This document shows positions 6,444 to 12,620 of a DNA stretch of 37,399 nucleotides, piece after piece. The DNA is from a virus, in the IMG/VR virus record IMGVR_UViG_3300034523_000120, positions 1-37,399 of that record; one strand, 5' to 3'. A model generated the notes under the pieces. The model saw nothing but the letters and a program-made list of their open reading frames with translations. It had not been told where the DNA came from and did no database searches. A program made the translations under genes and the position numbers. Positions within the stretch are counted from its first letter, which is position 1, and every line of letters begins with the position of its first letter.

Positions 6444-7280
6444 AAATCGATAGATAAAATTCTCGCTCAGCTGATGGCCAAGAACGGCATATCCCAGGTT
6501 GAGCTGTCGAGCCGTACAAGCGTCGGCCAATCGACCATTTCCAGGATTCTCAAGCCCCAGGGCCCCAAAGGAATCAAAGAGCCTACCGACAAGCAGGTCA
6601 GGCCTTTGGCTGAGTTCTTTGGCGTTACCACCGATCAGTTGCGCGGCTATGAGCCATTGGTTGAGGGTGAGCCAGAGGCGGAGAGGCGCGAAACTCTATC
6701 TACAGCCGATATCGTCAAGCAGATGCTGGCCAAGCACGGAAAGGGGCTCTCTCTCGACGCCCGCCAGAAAATCGCCGATGCCATTGAGGAAAAGTCCGCT
6801 GAGCAGGCTTCTTCCAACGTGGTAACTGTCGACTTTTCCAGGCCCGGCCAGGTTGGTGACGAAGTATGGATTGCTCACTACGACGTCCGGGCGGCGATGG
6901 GCGGCGGTCAGATCCCTCATGATTACCCAGAAATGCTTCAGGACATACGAGTAAGCCCTAGACATCTGCGCGAAATGGGCATCACGTTCAAGGAGCATTA
7001 CCATCTCAAGGTGATAACCGGCTGGGGCCAGTCGATGGCCCCGACAATCAAGGATCGCGACCCCCTGCTTGTCGACATCACGATCCGAGAGTTCACCGGC
7101 GACGGCATCTACCTGTTCTCTCATGACGAGATGCTTTACGTGAAGCGCCTCCAGAAGAAGGGCAAGGATCGATTCAAGATGATATCGGACAACAAGCACC
7201 ATGACCCTGAGGAGATCCGCGTGGACGACACCCACATTCTGGCCCGGGTGCTCTACGTGTGGAACGGGCAGCCGGTATAG
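6438..7280 (+). CDS. cI: CI-type repressor with S24 autoprotease domain
   Basis: 280 aa. The N-terminal XRE-type HTH spans about residues 5-70 (NGISQVELSSRTSVGQSTISRIL). A linker follows, then a LexA/CI S24 domain: Ser199 in GQSMAPTI and Lys236 in YVKRLQ form the catalytic dyad, 37 residues apart as in LexA. VRAAMGGGQ is the probable self-cleavage region. It represses both early promoters in the lysogen, and SOS-activated RecA would trigger its cleavage. The nearest Shine-Dalgarno (GGAGG) is about 14 bases before the ATG, so initiation may be weak or leaderless. The start codon lies inside an operator. Confidence 0.93.
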   Translation: MHKSIDKILAQLMAKNGISQVELSSRTSVGQSTISRILKPQGPKGIKEPTDKQVRPLAEFFGVTTDQLRGYEPLVEGEPEAERRETLSTADIVKQMLAKHGKGLSLDARQKIADAIEEKSAEQASSNVVTVDFSRPGQVGDEVWIAHYDVRAAMGGGQIPHDYPEMLQDIRVSPRHLREMGITFKEHYHLKVITGWGQSMAPTIKDRDPLLVDITIREFTGDGIYLFSHDEMLYVKRLQKKGKDRFKMISDNKHHDPEEIRVDDTHILARVLYVWNGQPV

Positions 7281-7282
7281 CC

Positions 7283-7510
7283 ATGACCCTAACCAAGCCC
7301 AACCAGCAGCTGCGCCGAGACCTGAAGGATGCTGCCTTTGCCTTGGAAAGCGCTGCGCGAGACATTTTCTACAAGGCCCAAGGCGGTGAGGAAGCCCAGT
7401 TCCTGGAAGCGATGAAGCGTGTCGGGGAGCTGCATGAGTTGGCCGATCGGTTGGTGGGGTATGGGGATGAGGTTAGGTCCGGCAGAATTATGCGGAAACC
7501 ATTGCCCTAG
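7283..7510 (+). CDS. Small hypothetical protein downstream of cI (75 aa)
   Basis: Starts two bases after the CI stop, so it is almost certainly cotranscribed with and coupled to cI. Mostly helical and charged (LRRDLKDAAFALESAARDIFYK ... AMKRVGELHELADRLVGYGDEV). No family recognised. By position it would be made in the lysogen, like lambda rex genes, but no functional link is visible. Confidence 0.65.
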   Translation: MTLTKPNQQLRRDLKDAAFALESAARDIFYKAQGGEEAQFLEAMKRVGELHELADRLVGYGDEVRSGRIMRKPLP

Positions 7511-7652
7511 AGGGCTTTGAGGCTCCATTAGATTCCTTAATTGACCCGATAGCTACCGCTCGTTCGAACCAGTGGCGCCTTCGGCTGCCTAACCTATAGT
7601 CACTGTACGCACCACAAAATCGTTAGCTTCGGTTTCGTGGCGCGGATTTCAG

Positions 7653-7680
7653 TTGACTTATACGGCGACGTATCCATAAT
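7653..7680 (+). promoter_or_regulatory. Promoter with inverted repeat upstream of hicBA
   Basis: TTGACT (7653-7658), a 16-bp spacer, then CATAAT (7675-7680, five of six). The spacer contains ATACG-GCGA-CGTAT (7660-7673), a perfect inverted repeat that could be the autoregulatory operator of the toxin-antitoxin cassette. Confidence 0.6.
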
Positions 7681-7739
7681 CGCCATCCAGTGTTGTCTGT
7701 GGATAACCTGTGCACCAGTATTGTCGGAGGTTTTGCATC

Positions 7740-8066
7740 ATGTCTAACAACCCGTTCGTTCTCCGTTGCTACGCAGAGAAGAAGGATGGTTATTGGATTG
7801 CTGCCTGCCCGCAATTTACCCTGGCCGCTCAAGGTGAAACCTTTGAAGAGGCCAAGGAGAAACTCGAAGGACAGATCAAGTCCTACGTGGTGGAGGCTCT
7901 CACTGTCGACAAGGAGCATGCAGCTGAGCTGCTTGGTCGGCGCGCCCCACTATCCATGCGGTTGGGTTACAGCATTAAGGCTTTCTTCTGGTCTCTGGCT
8001 CAGCGCCGGAGCGCCAAGAAGAAGGTTCGATTCTTCAACGAGCCAACGCTTCAGTACGTTTGCTAA
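7740..8066 (+). CDS. hicB: HicB-like antitoxin
   Basis: 108 aa from the ATG at 7740 with GGAGG nine bases upstream. The N-terminal half is the HicB partial RNase-H fold: FVLRCYAEKKDGYWIAACPQFTLAAQGETFEEAKEKLEGQIKSYV, with the usual W-x-A-x-C-P-x-F and A-x-G-x-T-x-E-E-A pattern. The C-terminal 45 residues are basic and do not look like the HTH or RHH DNA-binding domain of many HicB proteins, so autoregulation may need another factor. It should neutralise the HicA toxin encoded nine bases downstream. The order antitoxin-toxin is the reverse of canonical hicAB. Confidence 0.75.
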   Translation: MSNNPFVLRCYAEKKDGYWIAACPQFTLAAQGETFEEAKEKLEGQIKSYVVEALTVDKEHAAELLGRRAPLSMRLGYSIKAFFWSLAQRRSAKKKVRFFNEPTLQYVC

Positions 8067-8075
8067 GGATTGTGA

Positions 8076-8312
8076 ATGGGCTTTGGGCGCCATCGTCCTC
8101 TTACCTATAGAGAAGTCATCGGCGTCCTGAAGAAGCTAGGCTTCCGCTTCCGAAATCAGGAAGGAAGCCATGAGCAGTGGGTGAAGGACGGAAACCCTTT
8201 TCGAAAGGTTACTGTCGACAAGCCCAAGGCCCCATTCCACGGGGACCTCATCAAGTACATGAGTCTCCAGGCGGGCGTGAGCAAGAAAGAGTTCTACAAG
8301 CTTGTTGATTAG
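8076..8312 (+). CDS. hicA: HicA-like mRNA interferase toxin
   Basis: 78 aa, the typical HicA size. LTYREVIGVLKKLGFRFRNQEGSHEQWVKDG... shows the family's double-stranded-RNA-binding-like fold, with the catalytic His in G-S-H (His32) and the basic K-V-T-V-D-K-P-K strand. HicA proteins cut translated mRNAs and cause growth arrest. The gene follows the HicB-like antitoxin and is closed by a strong terminator. Its place between cI and the rightward promoter suggests a role in maintenance or exclusion in the lysogen, which is inference. Confidence 0.82.
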   Translation: MGFGRHRPLTYREVIGVLKKLGFRFRNQEGSHEQWVKDGNPFRKVTVDKPKAPFHGDLIKYMSLQAGVSKKEFYKLVD

Positions 8313-8315
8313 TTG

Positions 8316-8338
8316 AAGCCCGCCTCGGCGGGCTTTTT
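8316..8338 (+). terminator. Terminator after hicBA
   Basis: AAGCCCGCC (8316-8324) pairs with GGCGGGCTT (8327-8335) and is followed by T residues. It starts four bases after the hicA stop. Confidence 0.88.
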
Positions 8339-8403
8339 CATGCCTGCGTGATGGCTCATGGCCAGAGTGATAGGATGGCGGCTCATTTCACAGGGAGGTC
8401 GCC

Positions 8404-8712
8404 ATGCTTCGCCACATTCAACGATTTCTTCTCGTCGCGGTAGTCGCCGTTCTGGCAGGCTGCGCTGGAACCCCATTCACTTTCGGCCAGGCCAGCCAGG
8501 TCAAGGTCGGTATGACCGAAGATCAGCTCTACGAGATCATGGGCAATCCATACATGGTCACATCCAGGGAAGACGGCCAGATGTGGGTCTACAGCCATGC
8601 CACAGCCTTCGGCGGCGCGAAGTCCGTGTCGTTCGAGACAAAGGACGGAAAGGTGACCAAGGTTCCGTACATCCCGAAGGATTTTATCGCCAAGCCCAGT
8701 CCTGACGAGTAA
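8404..8712 (+). CDS. BamE/SmpA-OmlA-like lipoprotein
   Basis: 102 aa. A signal peptide ends in the lipobox LAGC (Cys20). The mature part, QASQVKVGMTEDQLYEIMGNPYMVTSREDGQMWVYSH, follows the BamE/SmpA-OmlA pattern (V-x-x-G-M-T-x-x-Q-L...G-x-P). GGGAGG lies just upstream of the ATG and a terminator follows, so it is an independent transcription unit beside the immunity genes. It is probably expressed in the lysogen and could alter the cell surface or exclude other phages. That role is inference. Confidence 0.8.
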   Translation: MLRHIQRFLLVAVVAVLAGCAGTPFTFGQASQVKVGMTEDQLYEIMGNPYMVTSREDGQMWVYSHATAFGGAKSVSFETKDGKVTKVPYIPKDFIAKPSPDE

Positions 8713-8730
8713 TACGCTCTGACCGATGAG

Positions 8731-8753
8731 GCCCGCCTAGCGCGGGCTTTTTT
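8731..8753 (+). terminator. Terminator after the lipoprotein gene
   Basis: GCCCGC (8731-8736) pairs with GCGGGC (8742-8747), followed by six T residues. It isolates the lipoprotein unit from the rightward early promoter at 8785. Confidence 0.85.
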
Positions 8754-8771
8754 GTGCCCTCATAAAAATTT

Positions 8772-8813
8772 ATGCACCAGTGCATTGACAGTCAAATTGC
8801 ACTGGTGCATATT
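8772..8813 (+). promoter_or_regulatory. Rightward early promoter with two CI operators
   Basis: TTGACA (8785-8790), a 17-bp spacer and CATATT (8808-8813). Palindrome ATGCACCAGTGCAT (8772-8785) abuts the -35, and TTGCACTGGTGCAT (8797-8810) runs from the spacer into the -10. The sites match the immunity-region operator, so CI should repress this promoter, which feeds the plus-strand operon from 9240. Confidence 0.78.
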
Positions 8814-8815
8814 TT

Positions 8816-9239
8816 GTCCATCAGCAGTCACTCACGAGGGACTGCAGAGGCCCTCAAGCCGACCGCTCTTTCACATTGATGGGAACCTCGCGGATCGATC
8901 CCGGCAACGGTACAGCGCGAGCAATAAATTCGATCCCCATGCCAGCTCTGGAACTGGCCAGCTCGAAGTCAGGCGGAACGTCAGCACGGCAGGAATACAG
9001 GCCGGGCCACGGAAAGCGGATAGAGGGTTGAGCTGCAACGCTCCCTGCCAGGTAGCCCTCAGAACGGGCTGATGCACTGGTAAAGCGGGCCACGCCGGGG
9101 AATCGGTGGAGGCTGCAGTAATAAAGCAATCGCCCAGGCCACCGTGGCGTGTAACGGAGTCCCGCAATACCGATTTCACTCGCAGCCATTCCCACGAGTG
9201 GCTGCCGGGAAATCAACCGAATGCACGGAGCAGTCAAAA
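8816..9239 (+). other. 424-nt leader without a convincing gene
   Basis: This is the 5' leader between the rightward early promoter and the first gene. No plus-strand frame with a credible start fills it. It contains small hairpins: AGCCC/GGGCT near 9053-9070, GCCACCGTGGC near 9140, and CAGCCA/TGGCTG near 9182-9203. A ten-base copy of the operator core (ATGCACTGGT) sits at 9072. A transcription antitermination or regulatory leader is possible but not shown. Confidence 0.4.
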
Positions 9240-10019
9240 ATGAGCCAGCAAACCCTGCAAGAGCTTCTCGCAGAACGCGTCACCGTCTATGCCCAGTCCG
9301 ACCGCCCGCGCGAGCTGATCGACGAAGGTATCGACAAGCTGTTCAAGGAAGTCGTCAGCGATGCGTTCCGCTCCTACGGCGACTTCGGCGGCGCAATCAA
9401 GGAGGCCATCAAGGCCGCGCTGCCGGCCAACGTCTCCGATGTCTTCGAGCTTCAGCGCTACAACGGCCTGGTGGCCAACGCCCTGCGCGAGCGCTGGGAG
9501 GCGGCCGCTGTGCACTCGACCATCATCGAGCAGGCCGACAAATCCATATCCGAGGTGCTTGAAGGCAAAGGGCTGATCACCGGCGAAGTGTCGCTACACG
9601 ATCTGCTCAAGGCCTTCATCGACGAACACAAGGACAAGGCCGCCGAAGAGCAGTGGGAGCGCCCCGAGATCCGAATTGAAGAGGGTGATGCCTACGGCAC
9701 CGGCATGAAGTTCCTGCACATCTACTTCGACGAAGAGCCCGAAGATCGAGGAAGCAGCTACTCCCGTCGCCGAGAAAACTACCAGCTGAAACACAGCATG
9801 CATGTGAACATTACCGGCAAGCGCGAGGCGGCAAACCATTGGCGCAAGGCCGACGAGTTCGGCGAGGTTTATTCGGCGCGGCTCGACGAGAAGAAGGTGG
9901 CTGTCAACATGCGAATCCGTTCGGACTGGGAGCGCATGCTGGCGTCCCTGTACTTCGGCAACGCCATTCTGGTGATCGACTGCGACCCGGATGACCTGAG
10001 CTACGGCTTGTACGACTGA
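9240..10019 (+). CDS. Hypothetical early protein (259 aa)
   Basis: First gene of the rightward operon; GGAG lies about nine bases before the ATG. No domain is recognised with certainty. The N-terminal half is helical (LQELLAERVTVYAQSDRPRELIDEGIDKLFKEVVSDAFRSYGDFGGAIKEAIKAALP). The C-terminal half is mixed, strand-rich and acidic, ending DCDPDDLSYGLYD. I recall similar proteins as conserved hypotheticals in Pseudomonas phages. Its first position in an early operon suggests a host-takeover or regulatory role, which is inference only. Confidence 0.8.
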   Translation: MSQQTLQELLAERVTVYAQSDRPRELIDEGIDKLFKEVVSDAFRSYGDFGGAIKEAIKAALPANVSDVFELQRYNGLVANALRERWEAAAVHSTIIEQADKSISEVLEGKGLITGEVSLHDLLKAFIDEHKDKAAEEQWERPEIRIEEGDAYGTGMKFLHIYFDEEPEDRGSSYSRRRENYQLKHSMHVNITGKREAANHWRKADEFGEVYSARLDEKKVAVNMRIRSDWERMLASLYFGNAILVIDCDPDDLSYGLYD

Positions 10020-10081
10020 ACAACCAGCGCCACGTCCGCCTGACGTTAACTGCCCGATGCCCTGCTCCCCATCGCAGGATT

Positions 10082-10225
10082 CATCGGTCATAACCATCCC
10101 AGCAACTGCCTTGCTGGTAGCGCCCCGGCCGAGCGTGCCGGTGCCTGAATCCGCCCTGAACAAGCGGCCTTAGGGTTTGTTCCCGCCTGAGCAGCAGGCA
10201 GGACTGCCGATGGTTATGACCGATG
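10082..10225 (+). ncRNA. Candidate structured RNA closed by a 17-bp perfect stem
   Basis: CATCGGTCATAACCATC (10082-10098) is the exact reverse complement of 10209-10225. Inside are further helices: CCAGCAA/TTGCTGG (10099-10105 with 10111-10117), CCGGC/GCCGG (10125-10129 with 10137-10141), either CCGC/GCGG or GAACAA/TTGTTC (10158-10163 with 10177-10182), and GCCTG/CAGGC (10185-10189 with 10195-10199). This gives a closing stem with a multi-branched interior, typical of a functional RNA. No gene is in this stretch. The strand is assumed from the surrounding plus-strand operon. A 144-bp element with terminal inverted repeats is the alternative. Confidence 0.6.
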
Positions 10226-10253
10226 CATCCCGCATCCCCTTCCCTTCACTTCG

Positions 10254-10329
10254 ACCGCATCGACAGGTGCCGGGCTCGGCTTTTCACGCCCAGCTTGGTC
10301 ACTGGTGCCCGGCACCTGATCCATGCGGT
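10254..10329 (+). ncRNA. Long stem-loop in the leader of the 10350 gene
   Basis: ACCGCAT (10254-10260) pairs with ATGCGGT (10323-10329) and CAGGTGCCGGGC (10264-10275) with GCCCGGCACCTG (10307-10318), separated by a small internal loop. That is 19 bp of perfect helix around a 31-nt loop. Its foot ends nine bases before the Shine-Dalgarno GAGG of the next gene. No T tail follows, so a translation or RNA-processing element is likelier than a terminator. Confidence 0.55.
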
Positions 10330-10349
10330 TGGCTACCGAGGTTCACACG

Positions 10350-10604
10350 ATGAGCAAAGACACAGGCGGGCCGGCTTTCCCTGCGCCCGAAGCTGCAAAA
10401 AATCTGTTTGGCGAGGGCCAGGCTGATCGCTTCATGGGCATGGAGTTGCGCGACTACTTCGCGGCCAAGGCCTTGCAGGGACTGCTTTCGTGGTCGGGTG
10501 ATGAGGGCAGCGGAAGCTACCACTCGAACAGCGACCCCGCTCATACAGCCAGCATGGCCTATGAGTACGCCGACGCCATGCTCGCCGCCCGGGTGAAGCC
10601 ATGA
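10350..10604 (+). CDS. Hypothetical early protein (84 aa)
   Basis: GAGG lies eight bases before the ATG. The sequence GGPAFPAPEAAKNLFGEGQADRFMGMELRDYFAAKALQGLL belongs to a type often seen in phages (G-x-A-F-P...G-M-x-L-R-D-Y-F-A-A-K-A), for which I know no function. The C-terminal helix is AHTASMAYEYADAMLAARVK. It overlaps the next gene by ATGA. Confidence 0.8.
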   Translation: MSKDTGGPAFPAPEAAKNLFGEGQADRFMGMELRDYFAAKALQGLLSWSGDEGSGSYHSNSDPAHTASMAYEYADAMLAARVKP

Positions 10605-11011
10605 GCGCACCTATCGATGTGAAGCAGAACCCTGACGGATCGTGGACTGCCAAAGGCGGCACATCCCTCACAGTCGTCAGCGTTACCGCCCTGACCGAGC
10701 ACAAGGCTGTGTCCGGCCATGCAGTTGCGATAACCGCGCTTCTGTCGAGAGGCAATGGCTGGATCAAGTGCGAAGACGCCAAGCCGGCTGAGGGCCAAGT
10801 GGTCGTGGTGTGGCGAAAGTGGCCGAACTGGAACTGTTTCGCTGCTGAGTTGGACTGCTGGCAGGCAGATTCGAGCGATACCGAAGGCGGCGCCTGGTAT
10901 GAGGCCGAGGAGTCCTGCCAGCACATCGAAACCTGCGCTGACGGCCCTGGCGAAGTCGCCCGACCTATCACCACCCACTGGCACCCCCTGCCAGCTGATC
11001 CCACCGAGTAA
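10601..11011 (+). CDS. DUF551-domain protein
   Basis: 136 aa. The C-terminal 90 residues carry the DUF551 pattern: GWIKCEDAKPAEGQVVVVWRKW at the start and THWHPLPADP at the end, where the family has W-x-x-L-P. The N-terminal 45 residues (DVKQNPDGSWTAKGGTSLTVVSV) form a separate strand-rich segment. DUF551 proteins are common in phage early regions and have no established function. Confidence 0.8.
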   Translation: MSAPIDVKQNPDGSWTAKGGTSLTVVSVTALTEHKAVSGHAVAITALLSRGNGWIKCEDAKPAEGQVVVVWRKWPNWNCFAAELDCWQADSSDTEGGAWYEAEESCQHIETCADGPGEVARPITTHWHPLPADPTE

Positions 11012-11031
11012 CCCACCACCTGGAGGCGACC

Positions 11032-11286
11032 ATGGCTCGCGAGCATGAGCTTTACGCAGACAGCGCCCAGGCGCGCGAGGTTGATCGCCAGTACAGGTTA
11101 TTCGGCGATACCAGCTGGGCGGATCACCTCACCTCGAAGCAGGCCCGGGCGAACAATCAGGCCTGGAACGCAATGATCAGCGAGCGCTACGAGCGCCAGC
11201 GGGTTGAAAGCCGTCGGGTGATCAGCGCGGCGCTCGACAAGATGGAAGCCATGTGCGGCTCAGGCGCCGCCCGGAGGACAGCATGA
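11032..11286 (+). CDS. Hypothetical protein (84 aa)
   Basis: Preceded by GGAGG (tggaggcgaccATG). It is a charged, helical protein (HELYADSAQAREVDRQYRLFGDTSWADHLTSKQARANNQAWNAMISERYERQRVE). No family recognised. It overlaps the next gene by ATGA. Confidence 0.65.
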   Translation: MAREHELYADSAQAREVDRQYRLFGDTSWADHLTSKQARANNQAWNAMISERYERQRVESRRVISAALDKMEAMCGSGAARRTA

Positions 11287-11513
11287 ACAAGAAGACCAAG
11301 CAGGACGTTGTTGCCTTCATTGAGTCGCGCTTCGACTGGGCGCGAGATCGATTCACCGATGTGCTTCGGGCCGAGCTTGACACTGCGATCGATCTGGCCG
11401 GCCTCACTGGCGCCATCGACCTTACCGAACAGCGCCATTACAAAGAGCGCCTCACGCGATTCGTCGAAAGCGACCATCTGCAATGGGCCAAGGCAAACGG
11501 GAGGGTGGCATGA
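11283..11513 (+). CDS. Hypothetical protein (76 aa)
   Basis: Helical and charged (DVVAFIESRFDWARDRFTDVLRAELDTAIDLAGLTGAIDL). Coupled on both sides by ATGA overlaps (11283-11286 and 11510-11513). No family recognised. Confidence 0.65.
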   Translation: MNKKTKQDVVAFIESRFDWARDRFTDVLRAELDTAIDLAGLTGAIDLTEQRHYKERLTRFVESDHLQWAKANGRVA

Positions 11514-11704
11514 GCACGGCACCGGTTAAATCTCTGATTGATGAACAGCTGGAGCAGATCGAGCGCACGCTTGCAGTTATCAGCTTCGGCATACCGTTCA
11601 ACGAGGCCGTCGGCCTGCCCCGCGAAACATCGGTGCAAAGCCTGACGCGCAGCCTTGGCGTCACTATGAAGGGCCGCCGCATCGCCATTCGTGTGCGGCC
11701 ATGA
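11510..11704 (+). CDS. Hypothetical protein (64 aa)
   Basis: GAGGG lies just before the ATG. Helical N-terminus (SLIDEQLEQIERTLAVISFGIPFNEAVGL) and a basic C-terminus (KGRRIAIRVRP). Overlaps neighbours by ATGA at both ends. Function unknown. Confidence 0.62.
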   Translation: MSTAPVKSLIDEQLEQIERTLAVISFGIPFNEAVGLPRETSVQSLTRSLGVTMKGRRIAIRVRP

Positions 11705-11814
11705 GCCGTCAGCAAGCACGGCGCTGGGCCTTCTGGCGCGGCAGCTTCATCACCCTATCCCTCTGCACTGCCTGGATGCTCGCCAGCGCTTACGCCGGCT
11801 GCATCACCTCCTGA
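11701..11814 (+). CDS. Tiny membrane peptide (37 aa)
   Basis: MSRQQARRWAFWRGSF is basic and is followed by one hydrophobic span (ITLSLCTAWMLASAYAGCI). The ATGA overlap with the preceding stop supports translation. Function unknown. Confidence 0.5.
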   Translation: MSRQQARRWAFWRGSFITLSLCTAWMLASAYAGCITS

Positions 11815-11821
11815 GGTAACC

Positions 11822-11968
11822 ATGAACACAGCACCCCGCCTGGCCGCCCAGCTCGACTGGATGACGGTCGGAGCGTTCTCGCCTGAGCGGTATCAGGGCG
11901 ACGAGCGCAAAGAGTACGAAGAAGAGGCCGCTCGCATTGAGCGGCAGTGGGACAACCAACCAAGCTGA
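11822..11968 (+). CDS. Small hypothetical protein (48 aa)
   Basis: GAGG lies five bases before the ATG, and the Sak4-like gene follows after eight bases. The sequence is acidic (SPERYQGDERKEYEEEAARIERQWDNQPS) and soluble. Function unknown. Confidence 0.55.
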   Translation: MNTAPRLAAQLDWMTVGAFSPERYQGDERKEYEEEAARIERQWDNQPS

Positions 11969-11976
11969 GGTGCCGC

Positions 11977-12609
11977 ATGGCAACCGTAACCCTGATCCTC
12001 GGCAAGTCCGGGGCCGGCAAGAGCGCGTCGTTGCGCAACTTCAAGCCTGATGATGTGGCTTTGGTCCAGGTCATCAAAAAGCCGCTTCCCTTCCCCGGCT
12101 CTAAAGCGTGGAAGTCCTACGTCACCGACAACTGGGTCAAGGTCATCGGTGCCTGCCGCCAGACCAAGCGCAAGGTGATCGTGATCGACGACTTCCAGTA
12201 CATCCTGGCCAACGAGTTCATGCGCCGGAGCGAGGAGAAAGGGTTCGAGAAGTTCACCGAGATCGGCCGGCACACCTGGAATATCTTCGAGGCGCTGCTC
12301 GGCCTGCCCGATGACGTTCGCGTCTACATCCTCAGCCACACCGAGGAGACGGATGCCGGCCAGATCAAGATGAAGACCATCGGCAAGATGCTGGACGAGA
12401 AAATCACGCTGGAGGGCATGGTCACCATCGTCCTGCGCTCGGTGGTCAGCGACGGTCAGCACCTGTTCAGCACCCGAAATAACGGGTCGGACACCACCAA
12501 AGCCCCAATGGGCATGTTCAACGAGGCGATGATCGATAACGACCTTGCCTTGGTCGATGCCGCGATCTGCGAGTACTACGACCTCACCAACACCACTCAG
12601 GCCGCATAG
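11977..12609 (+). CDS. Sak4-like RecA-fold ATPase (single-strand annealing recombinase)
   Basis: 210 aa from the ATG at 11977. Walker A GKSGAGKS is at residues 9-16 and Walker B VIVIDDFQY at about 67-75. The KFTEIGRHTWNIFEALLGLPDDVRVYILSHTEE stretch matches the core of phage RecA-like AAA proteins of the Sak4 type. These bind ATP and ssDNA and promote strand annealing with SSB. The next gene is SSB-like and an exonuclease follows, a complete phage recombination set. A plain AAA_24-type ATPase is the alternative label. Confidence 0.82.
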   Translation: MATVTLILGKSGAGKSASLRNFKPDDVALVQVIKKPLPFPGSKAWKSYVTDNWVKVIGACRQTKRKVIVIDDFQYILANEFMRRSEEKGFEKFTEIGRHTWNIFEALLGLPDDVRVYILSHTEETDAGQIKMKTIGKMLDEKITLEGMVTIVLRSVVSDGQHLFSTRNNGSDTTKAPMGMFNEAMIDNDLALVDAAICEYYDLTNTTQAA

Positions 12610-12620
12610 GAGCCTTCTGA

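Noticed and set aside
7698-7706. Perfect DnaA-box match TGTGGATAA upstream of hicB
   Set aside because: A single 9-mer on either strand is expected about 0.3 times by chance in this length; no second box or unwinding element is near, and the iteron origin is elsewhere.
8854-9237. A 127-codon minus-strand frame in the rightward leader
   Set aside because: No Shine-Dalgarno, odd composition, another frame of similar length on the same strand, and it lies antisense to the early leader. I could not support it as a gene.
10082-10225. Retron msr/msd RNA
   Set aside because: Flanking inverted repeats recall a1/a2, but no reverse transcriptase is encoded anywhere in the window.
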